A stretch of 45,810 nt of DNA, from NCBI GenBank assembly GCA_910584265.1, contig CAJTZE010000028.1:1-45810 (forward strand), read 5' to 3'. The notes beneath the pieces were generated by a model. That model saw only the letters and a list, made by a program, of their open reading frames with translations, was not told where the DNA came from and made no database searches. This stretch comes from an uncultured Dorea sp. Lineage in GTDB: Bacteria; Bacillota; Clostridia; Lachnospirales; Lachnospiraceae. Position 1 is the stretch's first letter. Each line of letters starts with the position of its first letter. Shown piece after piece: positions 7,891-17,123 of this stretch. The position numbers and the translations under genes were made by a program.

Positions 7891-9333
7891 ATGGCAGTAT
7901 TAAGCGAATTGGAACCAAAACAGGTATTTTATTATTTTGAGGAGATATGTAAGATTCCCCACGGCTCCTTCCATACGAAGGAGATCAGCGATTATTGTGT
8001 TAAGTTTGCCAGAGAGCGGAATTTAGAGGTGCTTCAGGATGAGGCGGATAATGTACTCATACGGAAGCCTGGGACGGAAGGGTATGAGGATTCGGAGACG
8101 GTCATTTTGCAGGGGCATCTGGATATGGTCTGTGTGAAGACTGCGGATTCCGCGCATGATTTTAAGAAAGACGGACTGAAATTAAAGATTCAGGACGGTT
8201 GTGTGACGGCGGTGGATACAACCCTTGGCGGCGACGACGGAATTGCCGTGGCGATGATGCTTGCAATTCTTGAGAGCCGCGATATCCCGCATCCGCCGAT
8301 CGAAGCTCTGTTTACCAGCGATGAGGAAGTGGGAATGGGCGGCGCGGGTGCGCTGGATATGAACTGGCTTACCGGGAAGATGCTGATCAACATTGACTCG
8401 GAGGAAGAGGGGATCCTGACCGCAGGCTGTGCCGGAGGGTTCCGGTTTGATACCAGCATTCCCGTTACGTATGAGAAGGCGGAGGGAGAAGCTCTCGCGA
8501 TTGCCATAGGCGGACTTACGGGAGGCCACTCCGGCTGTGAGATCCATAAGCAGAGAGGCAACGCCCATGCTCTGATGGGCAGGCTTCTGAATCATCTGCG
8601 CAGACAGATGCCGCTTAAGCTGACGGATATCGCCGGAGGCAGGGCGGACAATGTGATCGCTATGGAGAGCAGAGCCGGAGTTCTGGTTGATCCGAAAGAT
8701 AAGGAGAAATGTATCGGGCTGATCCGTAAGATGGAAGAACTCTGGAGGGAGGAATTTGGCGAAGATGAGCCGGGACTTTCCCTGGATGTGGCAGAGCGGC
8801 AGGCGGAACGGACATTTACAGGACAGGATACGGACCGTGTCATCGCTTATCTTAGCGCCATGCCGAACGGCGTTATCGGCTTTGAACGGCAGGTTGCGGG
8901 GCAGGTAGAGACGTCCCTCAATGCAGGGGTGGTCCAGACGACGGATGAGGCGGTTGTGATCTCCCATTTGGTGAGAAGTTCCATAGAATCCAGAAAAGCG
9001 GAATTAAAGGAGCGTCTCTTAGCACTTGCAGGGCTTATCGGTGCAGACGGGGAGGCAAGGGATGAATATCCGGCATGGAATTACCGTAAGGAGTCTAAGC
9101 TCCGTGAGATTATGGTGAAGGTCTATCAGGATTTGTACGGGGAGAAGCCGCAGATAATGACCATCCACGCCGGGCTGGAGTGCGGACTGTTTGTGGGAAA
9201 GAATCCGGAGCTTGACTGCATTTCCTTCGGACCGGAGCTTCTGGACGTTCATTCTGTCAACGAGCGTATGAATATTGGATCGGTGGAGCGGAGCTATAAC
9301 TATCTGCTGGAGGTTCTGAAAACGGCAAGATAG
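7891..9333 (+). CDS. pepD: Aminoacyl-histidine dipeptidase (PepD, M20 family)
   Basis: A 480-residue M20C zinc peptidase that hydrolyses Xaa-His and other dipeptides in the cytoplasm. Metal-site motifs are in order: GHLDMVC, GGDDGI, TSDEEVGMGGA and the late EC/H motif HAGLECGLF. The lid domain lies between about residues 200 and 370. The ATG at 7891 follows AAGGAG at 7876-7881 with 9 bases; earlier in-frame TTG and ATG codons (7855, 7870) lack a ribosome-binding site. It is divergent from ylbJ. Confidence 0.92.
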   Translation: MAVLSELEPKQVFYYFEEICKIPHGSFHTKEISDYCVKFARERNLEVLQDEADNVLIRKPGTEGYEDSETVILQGHLDMVCVKTADSAHDFKKDGLKLKIQDGCVTAVDTTLGGDDGIAVAMMLAILESRDIPHPPIEALFTSDEEVGMGGAGALDMNWLTGKMLINIDSEEEGILTAGCAGGFRFDTSIPVTYEKAEGEALAIAIGGLTGGHSGCEIHKQRGNAHALMGRLLNHLRRQMPLKLTDIAGGRADNVIAMESRAGVLVDPKDKEKCIGLIRKMEELWREEFGEDEPGLSLDVAERQAERTFTGQDTDRVIAYLSAMPNGVIGFERQVAGQVETSLNAGVVQTTDEAVVISHLVRSSIESRKAELKERLLALAGLIGADGEARDEYPAWNYRKESKLREIMVKVYQDLYGEKPQIMTIHAGLECGLFVGKNPELDCISFGPELLDVHSVNERMNIGSVERSYNYLLEVLKTAR

Positions 9334-9371
9334 CTCATATAGTATTACAAAAAGCAGGAAGAATTTATATC

Positions 9372-10079
9372 ATGAGACAATTGAGAAATTACCTGGTTCT
9401 TGTGCTGCTGTTATCACTGTTCAGTGTTTTATTTCAGCATAGGATATATGATGCGGCGCTTGAAAAGAGACTTGCTGCGGAAGGGATTGACAATGAGCAG
9501 TTCCGGGCGGATTTTTATAGTGACGCTATGAGGAAAGACAGGGAGCATTTATCCGAAGCCTGTCTTTCTTTTCTGTCGGCGGTGGAAAAGGATATCCGGT
9601 ATTTTCCCATACCCTTATCGGAGGCTGACGCTTCCCTTGGAACCTCCTATGTGGATTCCTGGATGGGCGAGCGAAGCTACAAAGGAAAGGGAGTCCACGA
9701 GGGAACGGATATTATGGCGGACAAAAATGAACGGGGCATTTATCCGGTGATCAGCATCAGCGACGGGACGATAACGAATCTGGGATGGCTGGAAAAGGGC
9801 GGATACCGGATTGGGATCACCTCGCCTTCCGGAGTGTATTTCTACTATGCGCATCTGGAGTCCTATGCGGATATTCGGGAAGGGGATTTTGTGATGGCGG
9901 GGCAGTTCCTTGGATTTATGGGAGATTCCGGTTATGGGGAGGAAGGGACGGTAGGCCAGTTCCCGGTTCATCTCCATCTTGGGATATACAGCTTTGAGGA
10001 GGGAACAGAAATCAGTGTGAATCCCTACTATGTGCTGCTTGGGCTGGAAGACAAAAAGTTGAAATATTACTACATATAA
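9372..10079 (+). CDS. Membrane-anchored M23 (LytM) family metallopeptidase
   Basis: A 235-residue protein with an N-terminal hydrophobic segment (about residues 8-25) that is a signal anchor or signal peptide, then a region of about 80 residues, then a LytM/M23 domain. Zinc-ligand motifs are present: HEGTDIMA (His and Asp) and HLHLGIY (catalytic and ligand His). It therefore probably cleaves peptidoglycan cross-bridges outside the membrane, or regulates such an enzyme. It follows pepD by 38 bases and may be cotranscribed. The next gene's promoter overlaps its 3' end. Confidence 0.85.
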   Translation: MRQLRNYLVLVLLLSLFSVLFQHRIYDAALEKRLAAEGIDNEQFRADFYSDAMRKDREHLSEACLSFLSAVEKDIRYFPIPLSEADASLGTSYVDSWMGERSYKGKGVHEGTDIMADKNERGIYPVISISDGTITNLGWLEKGGYRIGITSPSGVYFYYAHLESYADIREGDFVMAGQFLGFMGDSGYGEEGTVGQFPVHLHLGIYSFEEGTEISVNPYYVLLGLEDKKLKYYYI

Positions 10080-10087
10080 GTTATAAT
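10059..10087 (+). promoter_or_regulatory. Sigma-A promoter of the RsmF-like gene
   Basis: TTGAAA (10059-10064), a 17-base spacer and TATAAT (10082-10087) overlap the end of the M23 gene and lie 32 bases before the next start. Confidence 0.7.
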
Positions 10088-10119
10088 ATAAAGATCATGA
10101 GATGAGATGGAGGGAGCGT

Positions 10120-11517
10120 ATGTATCTGCCGGAAGAATTTGATAATAAGATGAAAAGGCTTCTGGGCGGGGAGTACGAAGCCTACATGGATTGTTATAAA
10201 GAGCCCAGATATTACGGGCTTCGTGTGAATACAAGGAAAATATCGGCGGAGGAGTTTGTAAAAGTCTGTCCCTTTGAGCTCCGACCTGTCCCATGGGTCG
10301 AAAATGGCTTTTATTATGACGGTGACAAGGTGTCTCCGGCAAAGCATCCCTATTATGCTGCCGGGCTGTATTATCTTCAGGAGCCCAGCGCTATGACTCC
10401 GGCAGACCGCCTTCCCATAGAACCGGGCGATAAGGTGCTGGATCTGTGTGCGGCGCCGGGCGGCAAGGCGACAGAGCTTGGAGCAAGACTGAATGGCCGG
10501 GGGCTTTTGGCGGCCAATGATATCAGCAGTTCCAGGGCAAAGGGACTTCTCAAGAATATAGAGCTGTTCGGCATCGGCAATGCTCTGGTGCTCAGCGAGG
10601 AGCCGGGGAAGCTTACCGAGTATTTCCCGGAGTATTTTGACAAGATTTTGATCGACGCGCCCTGTTCCGGAGAAGGGATGTTCCGGAAGGAGAAGAAGAT
10701 GATAAAGGCGTGGGAGGAGCATGGGCCGGAGTTTTTCTCTAAGCTTCAGCGCAATATTGTTTTGCAGGCGGCAAGGATGCTGCGGCCGGGAGGGTACCTT
10801 CTGTACTCCACCTGCACTTTTGACGGGCTGGAGAATGAAGGGACGATTGGATGGCTTTTGGAGCAATACCCGGAATTTACCATAGAGGAGATCCGTCCCT
10901 ATGAGGGTTTTTCATGCGGAAGACCGGAGGTGGTTCCGGACAGGGAGCTTCCGGAGCTTAAGAAGACAGTCCGGATATTCCCTCACAGGATGCAGGGAGA
11001 AGGACATTACCTTGCACTGTTGAAAAAGGGCGCAGGAAGGCGGGAGGAATCGTTTCCTGCGAGAAAGAAGGCCGGGAAGCTTCCGGAGGAATTATCGGAA
11101 TTCCTTGCACAGATTGACTGGAGCGTGACGGGAGAAGACTTCGATGCGGGGCGGATCAGGCTGCAGGGCGGACGGGTTTATTATATGCCGGAGGGGCTTC
11201 CCTCCCTCGCGGGAATCCGTTTTCTCAGAACCGGACTTCTCCTGGGAGAATTGAAAAAGAAACGGTTTGAGCCGGGTCAGGCGCTGGCTATGTTTCTGAG
11301 AGCAGAGGCCTATCCGAAGGTAATCATTTTGGGACCGGAGGAGGAGCGCACTCTCCGCTATCTGAAGGGAGAGACGCTGGATGTGGAGGATTTGGTGCCG
11401 GAGAAAGCGAAGGGGTGGCATCTGGTCTGTGTGGACAAGTATCCCTTAGGCTGGGGCAAGGTTTCCGGAGGGGTGCTGAAGAATAAGTATCTTCCGGGCT
11501 GGCGGCTGCAGTCTTAG
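10120..11517 (+). CDS. rsmF: RsmF-like rRNA cytosine-C5 methyltransferase (RsmB/NOP2 family)
   Basis: A 465-residue NOL1/NOP2/Sun family m5C methyltransferase. The SAM domain has VLDLCAAPGGKATELG, motif IV DAPCSGEGMF (Cys about 182) and motif VI STCTF (Cys about 232); these two cysteines are the release and nucleophile residues in this family. A C-terminal PUA-like RNA-binding region follows, as in YebU/RsmF. The ATG at 10120 is preferred over 10102 because GGAGGG at 10109-10114 precedes it. Exact rRNA target inferred from the family only. Confidence 0.88.
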   Translation: MYLPEEFDNKMKRLLGGEYEAYMDCYKEPRYYGLRVNTRKISAEEFVKVCPFELRPVPWVENGFYYDGDKVSPAKHPYYAAGLYYLQEPSAMTPADRLPIEPGDKVLDLCAAPGGKATELGARLNGRGLLAANDISSSRAKGLLKNIELFGIGNALVLSEEPGKLTEYFPEYFDKILIDAPCSGEGMFRKEKKMIKAWEEHGPEFFSKLQRNIVLQAARMLRPGGYLLYSTCTFDGLENEGTIGWLLEQYPEFTIEEIRPYEGFSCGRPEVVPDRELPELKKTVRIFPHRMQGEGHYLALLKKGAGRREESFPARKKAGKLPEELSEFLAQIDWSVTGEDFDAGRIRLQGGRVYYMPEGLPSLAGIRFLRTGLLLGELKKKRFEPGQALAMFLRAEAYPKVIILGPEEERTLRYLKGETLDVEDLVPEKAKGWHLVCVDKYPLGWGKVSGGVLKNKYLPGWRLQS

Positions 11518-11551
11518 TGTACCGGCACATTGAGATAGGAAGGTTGTTGTT

Positions 11552-12262
11552 ATGATCCGCTTGGATAAATATCTGGCTGATATGGGCGTTGGAACCAGGG
11601 CAGAGGTAAAACGGATGATCCGGCAGGGAAAGGTCACTGTGGACGGGAAGGTAGAAAAGAGTGCAGACAGGAAGCTTGAGGCAGGAACTGCCTGCGTTTT
11701 GGCGGAGGGGAAAGAGATTTCCTATGCGAAGTATGAATATTATATGCTGAATAAGCCGGCAGGCGTTGTGTCCGCAAGGTCGGACAGGCGGGAGAAGACC
11801 GTGCTGGATCTGATAGACAGCAGGAAGAGGAAGGATTTATCTCCGGTTGGAAGGCTTGACAAGGATACGGTTGGTCTTCTGCTGATCACTAATGACGGTG
11901 CCCTTGCCCACAGGCTGCTCTCTCCGAAGAAGCATGTGGACAAGACCTATTATGCGAGGGTAAGAGGAACTGTGACAGAGGAGACCGTTAAGCAGTTTGC
12001 AGAAGGGATTGACATCGGAGAAGGGCAGGAGGATTGGACCATGCCTGCAAGGCTTCTGGTTGTCCGGCAGGGAGAGATTTCCGAGATCCGGCTGACCATA
12101 CAGGAGGGAAAATACCACCAGGTGAAGCGGATGTTTCAGGCGGCGGGGATGGAGGTCCTGTATCTGAAGCGGGAGACCTTCGGCGCATTGACTCTGGATG
12201 CTTCCCTTGCAGAGGGAGAATACCGTAGACTGACAGACGAGGAATTGGAGCTTTTATTATGA
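11552..12262 (+). CDS. RsuA/RluB-type rRNA pseudouridine synthase
   Basis: A 236-residue pseudouridine synthase. An N-terminal S4 RNA-binding domain (residues 1-60) begins MIRLDKYLADMG, and the catalytic domain has VGRLDKDTVGLLLITND with the nucleophile Asp103. The size and KYHQVKRMF motif fit the RsuA/RluB/RluE/RluF group, with 16S psi516 (RsuA) the likely target. Its end overlaps the next gene by 4 bases (ATGA), starting a coupled three-gene set with the HAD and YgiQ genes. Confidence 0.9.
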   Translation: MIRLDKYLADMGVGTRAEVKRMIRQGKVTVDGKVEKSADRKLEAGTACVLAEGKEISYAKYEYYMLNKPAGVVSARSDRREKTVLDLIDSRKRKDLSPVGRLDKDTVGLLLITNDGALAHRLLSPKKHVDKTYYARVRGTVTEETVKQFAEGIDIGEGQEDWTMPARLLVVRQGEISEIRLTIQEGKYHQVKRMFQAAGMEVLYLKRETFGALTLDASLAEGEYRRLTDEELELLL

Positions 12263-12939
12263 CAGAGAAACAGACGGAGATGCTTGAGGGCATAGATGCG
12301 ATTATATTTGATATGGATGGCACGTTGATTGATTCCATGTGGGTGTGGGCGGCTGTGGATATGGATTTCTATAAGAAATACCATCTCTCGGATCCGCCGG
12401 AGGAATTTTACCAGAAGATGGAGGGCATGAGTTTTACCGAAACGGCACAGCATTTTCTGGATTCCTTTCCCACACTGACCCAGTCCGTAGAGGACATCAA
12501 GGCGGAGTGGACTAAGATGGCGTTTCAGAAATATACCACAGAGGTAGACTTGAAGCAGGGAATCCGGGGATTTTTAGAGGAACAGAAGGCGCGCGGAAGG
12601 AAGCTTGGAATTGCTACCAGCAACGGAACGGAGCTGGTGGAGGCTGTCCTAAAGGCGCTGGATATCGGAAAATATTTTGATTCCATCCATACCTCCTGCG
12701 AGGTGGAGCGGGGAAAACCGGCTCCGGACATTTATCTGCTGGTTGCAGGGGAGCTTGGCGTAGAGCCGGGCCGGTGCCTGGTGTTTGAGGATGTGCCTAT
12801 GGGAATCCTTGCGGGAAAGAATGCCGGGATGCGGACCTGTGCCGTGGATGATGCATCCTCCAGAGCGCAGGATGAGAAGAAGCGGAGTATGGCAGATTAC
12901 TATATACATAATTACGATGAGATCAGGTGCGGCGTATGA
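12259..12939 (+). CDS. HAD-superfamily hydrolase, beta-phosphoglucomutase-like
   Basis: A 226-residue HAD phosphatase with a helical cap (subfamily IA). Motif I is FDMDGTLIDS (nucleophile Asp18, acid/base Asp20), motif II is ATSNGTE, motif III is the Lys in RGKPAPDIY, and motif IV is VFEDVPMG. Similar proteins act on sugar phosphates or phosphorylated metabolites; the substrate cannot be read from the sequence. It is translationally coupled to genes on both sides by 4-base overlaps. Confidence 0.88.
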   Translation: MTEKQTEMLEGIDAIIFDMDGTLIDSMWVWAAVDMDFYKKYHLSDPPEEFYQKMEGMSFTETAQHFLDSFPTLTQSVEDIKAEWTKMAFQKYTTEVDLKQGIRGFLEEQKARGRKLGIATSNGTELVEAVLKALDIGKYFDSIHTSCEVERGKPAPDIYLLVAGELGVEPGRCLVFEDVPMGILAGKNAGMRTCAVDDASSRAQDEKKRSMADYYIHNYDEIRCGV

Positions 12940-14864
12940 GCCGGGGATTTTTACCGATCTGCAGAGAGGATATGGAAGAGCGTAGGTGGACGCAGGTGGA
13001 TTTTGTCTACGTTTCCGGGGACGCTTATGTGGACCATCCTTCCTTTGGGCATGCGGTCATTACCCGTATGCTGGAGGCTCATGGCTATAAAGTTGGAATC
13101 ATTGCACAGCCGGATTGGAAGGATAAGAGGAGTATTACGGTCTTTGGGGAACCGAGACTTGGATTTTTGGTGTCGGCGGGAAATATGGATTCCATGGTAA
13201 ACCACTATACCGTATCGAAGAAGCGGAGGGCAGGGGATGCCTATACGCCCGGAGGCGCAGGCGGAAGACGCCCGGATTATGCGGCAGTGGTATACGGGAA
13301 TCTGATCCGGCAGGTGTATAAGCATACGCCGGTGATCCTTGGCGGAATCGAGGCAAGCCTCAGGCGGCTGTCGCACTACGACTATTGGTCGAATAAGCTG
13401 AAGCGGTCGATCCTGCTGGATTCGGGGGCGGATCTGATCTCCTACGGAATGGGGGAACGATCCATCTTAGAGATTGCCGAGGCTCTGGATTCGGGGATTG
13501 ACGTTCATGATCTGACTTACATTGACGGAACAGTGTACCGGACCAGGGATGCAGACAGCGTTTATGACGGAATCCGGCTCCCTTCCTATGAAGAGTTACA
13601 GGCGGATAAGCGGATTTACGCGGAAAGCTTCTATACTCAGTACTGCAACACCGATCCATATACAGGGAAAAGGCTGATTGAGCCCTATGGAGAGCATTTC
13701 TATGTGGTGCAGAATCCACCTGCCAAGCCTTTGACGCAGGAAGAGATGGATCAGGTGTATGAGTATCCCTATCAGAGAACCTATCATCCGGTCTATGAGA
13801 AGGAGGGCGGCGTGCCAGCCATTCAGGAGGTAAAATTCAGCCTGGTAAGCTGCCGGGGATGCTTTGGAGGCTGCAGCTTCTGCGCCCTGACCTTCCATCA
13901 GGGAAGGATCATTCAGGCGAGAAGCCGCGGGTCTCTGGTGAAAGAAGCGGAGCAGATGGCAAGGGATCAGGAGTTTAAGGGCTATATCCATGATGTGGGC
14001 GGCCCTACGGCCAATTTCCGGGAACCCTCCTGTCAGAAGCAGCTGACAAAGGGCGTGTGTAAGAACAGGCAGTGCCTGTTCCCTGAGCCCTGTAGGAATC
14101 TGAAGGTAAGCCATAGGGATTATATAGAGCTGTTGTCTCAATTGAGAGAGATCAAAGGGGTTAAGAAGGTATTTATCCGCTCCGGAATCCGTTTCGACTA
14201 TGTGATGGCCGATCCGGACGACAGATTTTTAGAGGAACTGTGTCAATATCACGTAAGCGGACAGCTTAAGGTGGCCCCGGAGCATGTGTCGGATCGTGTT
14301 CTAATGAGGATGGGGAAACCCAAATACCGGGTATACGAGCAGTTTACGGCGAAATATAAGCAGATGAACCAGAAGCTTAATAAAGATCAATATCTGGTGC
14401 CTTATCTGATGTCCTCCCATCCGGGCTCCACATTAAAGGAGGCCGTGCGCATGGCGGAGCATCTGCGGGACTTCGGATATATGCCGGAGCAGGTGCAGGA
14501 TTTTTATCCTACCCCCTCCACCCTTTCTACCTGTATGTATTATACAGGACTAGACCCGCGGGATATGTCGGAGGTGTATGTGCCGAAGAATCCCCATGAG
14601 AAGGCCATGCAGCGTGCGCTGATCCAGTACCGGGATCCGAAGAATTACGATCTGGTGCTGGAGGCGCTGAGGAAGACCGGCCGTATGGATCTGGTGGGAT
14701 TTGGGAAGGAATGCTTGCTCCGTCCTAAAAATATGCAGGCCGGAAAGGATTCTGACCGGGGAAATAAGGCATATTGCAAAGGCAAGACGGAAAAGGCGGG
14801 GCGAAGCGGCCGGACAGGACAGAAAAAGAAGCGGACGATCCGCAATGTCCATAAAAAGAAATAG
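12936..14864 (+). CDS. YgiQ family radical SAM protein
   Basis: A 642-residue UPF0313/YgiQ radical SAM protein. The N-terminal half carries GDAYVDHPSFGHAVITR and GGIEASLRRLSHYDYW. The iron-sulfur motif CxxxCxxC is Cys309, Cys313 and Cys316 in RGCFGGCSFCAL. The C-terminal tail is Lys/Arg-rich and probably disordered. The substrate of the family is unknown. The ATG at 12936 gives a 4-base overlap with the HAD gene; an in-frame GTG at 12927 is possible but less likely. Confidence 0.9.
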   Translation: MSRGFLPICREDMEERRWTQVDFVYVSGDAYVDHPSFGHAVITRMLEAHGYKVGIIAQPDWKDKRSITVFGEPRLGFLVSAGNMDSMVNHYTVSKKRRAGDAYTPGGAGGRRPDYAAVVYGNLIRQVYKHTPVILGGIEASLRRLSHYDYWSNKLKRSILLDSGADLISYGMGERSILEIAEALDSGIDVHDLTYIDGTVYRTRDADSVYDGIRLPSYEELQADKRIYAESFYTQYCNTDPYTGKRLIEPYGEHFYVVQNPPAKPLTQEEMDQVYEYPYQRTYHPVYEKEGGVPAIQEVKFSLVSCRGCFGGCSFCALTFHQGRIIQARSRGSLVKEAEQMARDQEFKGYIHDVGGPTANFREPSCQKQLTKGVCKNRQCLFPEPCRNLKVSHRDYIELLSQLREIKGVKKVFIRSGIRFDYVMADPDDRFLEELCQYHVSGQLKVAPEHVSDRVLMRMGKPKYRVYEQFTAKYKQMNQKLNKDQYLVPYLMSSHPGSTLKEAVRMAEHLRDFGYMPEQVQDFYPTPSTLSTCMYYTGLDPRDMSEVYVPKNPHEKAMQRALIQYRDPKNYDLVLEALRKTGRMDLVGFGKECLLRPKNMQAGKDSDRGNKAYCKGKTEKAGRSGRTGQKKKRTIRNVHKKK

Positions 14865-14928
14865 ACATGAAAAGTGCATGTTTATCGGACTGGGATGTCC
14901 AATATGATATAGATAAGGGGAGAGCAGT

Positions 14929-15504
14929 ATGAAGGTGAATAAGGGAGAGGCGGGATATATATCCGCCCGGAAAAAGAGCCTTGGTTTGCAGGCAGTGATT
15001 GGTTTCGGAATCGTAGCGGCATTTCTGCTGACCGGATATCTCAAAACCCATTCCAGATCGAATCTGTTTACGATCATTGCGGTGCTGATATGTCTTCCTT
15101 CGGCGAAGGCACTGACGGAGTGGATCGCGGTTTTTCCCTATGGAACCATCGACAGGAAGCTGGCAGAGGAGATTAAGGAGAAAAGCCCGCTGCTGACTAC
15201 TGCCTTTGATTTAGTCATTACAAGCAGGGAAAAAATCATGCCGGTGGACGCGGTTGTTATATCCAATCAGACCGTTTTTGGTTATGCGTCGAATCCAAAG
15301 ACGGATACTGAAGCAGCGGCAAAGCATATCAAGCGTATTCTGGCGGAGAACCATTACACGAAAGCGTCGGTAAAGTTTTTTTCCGAATATGTACACTTCT
15401 TATCCCGGGCAGAGGGTTTGAATAATATGGAGAAAATAGAACAGTCGGCGGATAAGGAGCTGGAAGCTGCTATCCGGCAGATTGTCTTAAATATATCGAT
15501 GTAA
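14929..15504 (+). CDS. Two-helix membrane protein of unknown function
   Basis: A 191-residue protein with two hydrophobic segments (about residues 20-41 and 47-68) and a C-terminal soluble domain of about 120 residues. I do not recognise the family. AGGGGAGA at 14917-14924 supports the start. It lies 15 bases before the RluA-type gene, so it is probably part of that operon together with recU. Confidence 0.75.
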   Translation: MKVNKGEAGYISARKKSLGLQAVIGFGIVAAFLLTGYLKTHSRSNLFTIIAVLICLPSAKALTEWIAVFPYGTIDRKLAEEIKEKSPLLTTAFDLVITSREKIMPVDAVVISNQTVFGYASNPKTDTEAAAKHIKRILAENHYTKASVKFFSEYVHFLSRAEGLNNMEKIEQSADKELEAAIRQIVLNISM

Positions 15505-15519
15505 TATGAGTGGTGCAGT

Positions 15520-16506
15520 ATGAAGAAGATCATTATTTCAGAAAGGGAAGAGGGACAGCGGCTGGATAAATTTCTAGCGAAATATATGGATCAGGCGCCG
15601 GCAGGCTTTTTCTATAAAATGATGCGGAAAAAGAATATCGTATTGAATGGAAAAAAGGCCGCCGGGAAGGAGAAGCTCCGGCAGGGAGATCAGATTAAGC
15701 TGTTCCTGTCTGATGAAACCGTTGAGAAATTTACAGGAACAGCCGGAAGGGCGCCCATGCAGAAAGGGAATATAGACCTTGCCGTCATCTATGAGGACGC
15801 GCATGTGCTGTTTGTAAATAAGCCCGCAGGACTTCTGTCCCAGAAGGCGAAACCCTCGGATGTGTCTCTGGTGGAGGTGATTACAGAATACCTGTTACAG
15901 TCAGGGAGCCTCGGGCCGGAGGATTTACGGATCTTCCGTCCGGGCATCTGCAACCGGCTGGACAGAAATACCTCCGGTATTGTTACCGCCGGGAAAAGCC
16001 TTGCAGGACTGCAGGCGTTAAGCCTTGGCTTTAAGGAGCGGACCTTCGGCAAGTATTACCGCTGTCTGGTAAAGGGCAGGGTAGATGAAAGCGCCTATAT
16101 CAAGGGCTATCTGACCAAGGATAAAGAGAAAAATCAAGTAACTGTAAAGGAGTATCCCTCTGAGGGAGACGAGCTGATCGAGACCGAGTACCGGCCTGTC
16201 AGGGTAAGAGACGGCTATACACTGCTGGAGGTGCATCTGATTACGGGAAAGCCCCATCAGATCCGGGCACATCTGGCCTCGGTCCGGCATCCCATAATCG
16301 GGGATCCGAAATACGGAGACCGGAAGGAAAATAATAGGTTTAAAATGGACTACGGCTTAAGTTTTCAGCTTCTGCATGCCTGCCGGCTGGAGTTTCCGCA
16401 GATGGACTCAGTGCTTGCGTCTTTATCGGGAAGAAGGTTTTATGCGGAAGCGCCGGAGTTGTTTGGAAAAATTCAGGAAGATTTGATGGGAAGGATAGAG
16501 GAATGA
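15520..16506 (+). CDS. RluA family pseudouridine synthase
   Basis: A 328-residue RluA/RluC/RluD-type enzyme. An S4 domain (about residues 10-75, REEGQRLDKFLAKYM) precedes the catalytic domain with CNRLDRNTSGIVTAGK, where Asp148 is the nucleophile, and HLITGKPHQIRAHLA is the family's basic motif. Likely modifies 23S rRNA; which uridine cannot be told. The recU start follows its stop by one base. Confidence 0.92.
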   Translation: MKKIIISEREEGQRLDKFLAKYMDQAPAGFFYKMMRKKNIVLNGKKAAGKEKLRQGDQIKLFLSDETVEKFTGTAGRAPMQKGNIDLAVIYEDAHVLFVNKPAGLLSQKAKPSDVSLVEVITEYLLQSGSLGPEDLRIFRPGICNRLDRNTSGIVTAGKSLAGLQALSLGFKERTFGKYYRCLVKGRVDESAYIKGYLTKDKEKNQVTVKEYPSEGDELIETEYRPVRVRDGYTLLEVHLITGKPHQIRAHLASVRHPIIGDPKYGDRKENNRFKMDYGLSFQLLHACRLEFPQMDSVLASLSGRRFYAEAPELFGKIQEDLMGRIEE

Positions 16507-16507
16507 G

Positions 16508-17059
16508 ATGAGTACCTGGAATACCAGAGGCTTGAGAGGCTCTACTCTGGAGGATATGATCAACAGAACAAACGAGCGTTATCTGGAGCAGAAGCTTGCC
16601 CTGATCCAGAAGATTCCTACGCCGATCACGCCGGTCCGCATGGATAAGGAGCACAGGCAGATCACGCTGGCGTATTTTGAACAGCGCAGTACGGTGGACT
16701 ATATCGGAGCGGTACAGGGGATCCCGGTCTGCTTCGATGCCAAGGAGTGTAATACGGATACCTTTCCGATCCAAAATATCCATGAGCATCAGGTGGTCTT
16801 TATGGAGAATTTTGAGAGGCAGCAAGGGATCGCATTTTTGGTTATCTCTTATACCGCAAGAAATGAGCTTTATTATATGCGCTTCAAGGAGGTAAGGAGA
16901 TTCTGGAACCGGGCCATGGAGGGCGGAAGAAAGAGCTTCCGCATTGAGGAGCTGGATCCAAGGTTCTTCTTAGAGATTAAGGGAGGATGCTTTATCCCCT
17001 ATCTGGATGCACTGAATCTGGATCTGGAGGAGAGGGACGAGGGTATTGACAGCATTTGA
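16508..17059 (+). CDS. recU: Holliday junction resolvase RecU
   Basis: A 183-residue RecU, the Firmicute Holliday-junction resolvase. Landmarks are NRGxxLED-like TRGLRGSTLEDMIN, the nuclease core STVDYIGAVQG, the metal-binding CFDAKECN (DxAKE type) and FPIQNIHEHQ. It lacks the 20-30 residue N-terminal extension of B. subtilis RecU. In Bacillus recU adjoins ponA; here it ends the rRNA-modification operon. Its last codons contain the -35 and spacer of the his promoter. Confidence 0.92.
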   Translation: MSTWNTRGLRGSTLEDMINRTNERYLEQKLALIQKIPTPITPVRMDKEHRQITLAYFEQRSTVDYIGAVQGIPVCFDAKECNTDTFPIQNIHEHQVVFMENFERQQGIAFLVISYTARNELYYMRFKEVRRFWNRAMEGGRKSFRIEELDPRFFLEIKGGCFIPYLDALNLDLEERDEGIDSI

Positions 17060-17074
17060 AAAAATGCGTATAAT
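17046..17074 (+). promoter_or_regulatory. Perfect-consensus promoter of the histidine operon
   Basis: TTGACA (17046-17051), a 17-base spacer and TATAAT (17069-17074) match the consensus completely and overlap the 3' end of recU. Only 49 bases separate the -10 from hisZ, which leaves no room for a T-box or leader-peptide attenuator. Confidence 0.8.
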
Positions 17075-17123
17075 TCAAAAGGATTTTAACATGGTAGTTA
17101 GTTAAAGTGCAGGGAGATTTGAT

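Noticed and set aside
8182..8967. Antisense 261-codon frame opposite the dipeptidase gene
   Set aside because: Shadow of a GC-biased real gene; no start signals or motifs.
17060..17123. T-box or histidine leader-peptide attenuator before hisZ
   Set aside because: Only about 45 leader bases are available, with no specifier loop, no His-codon run and no terminator.
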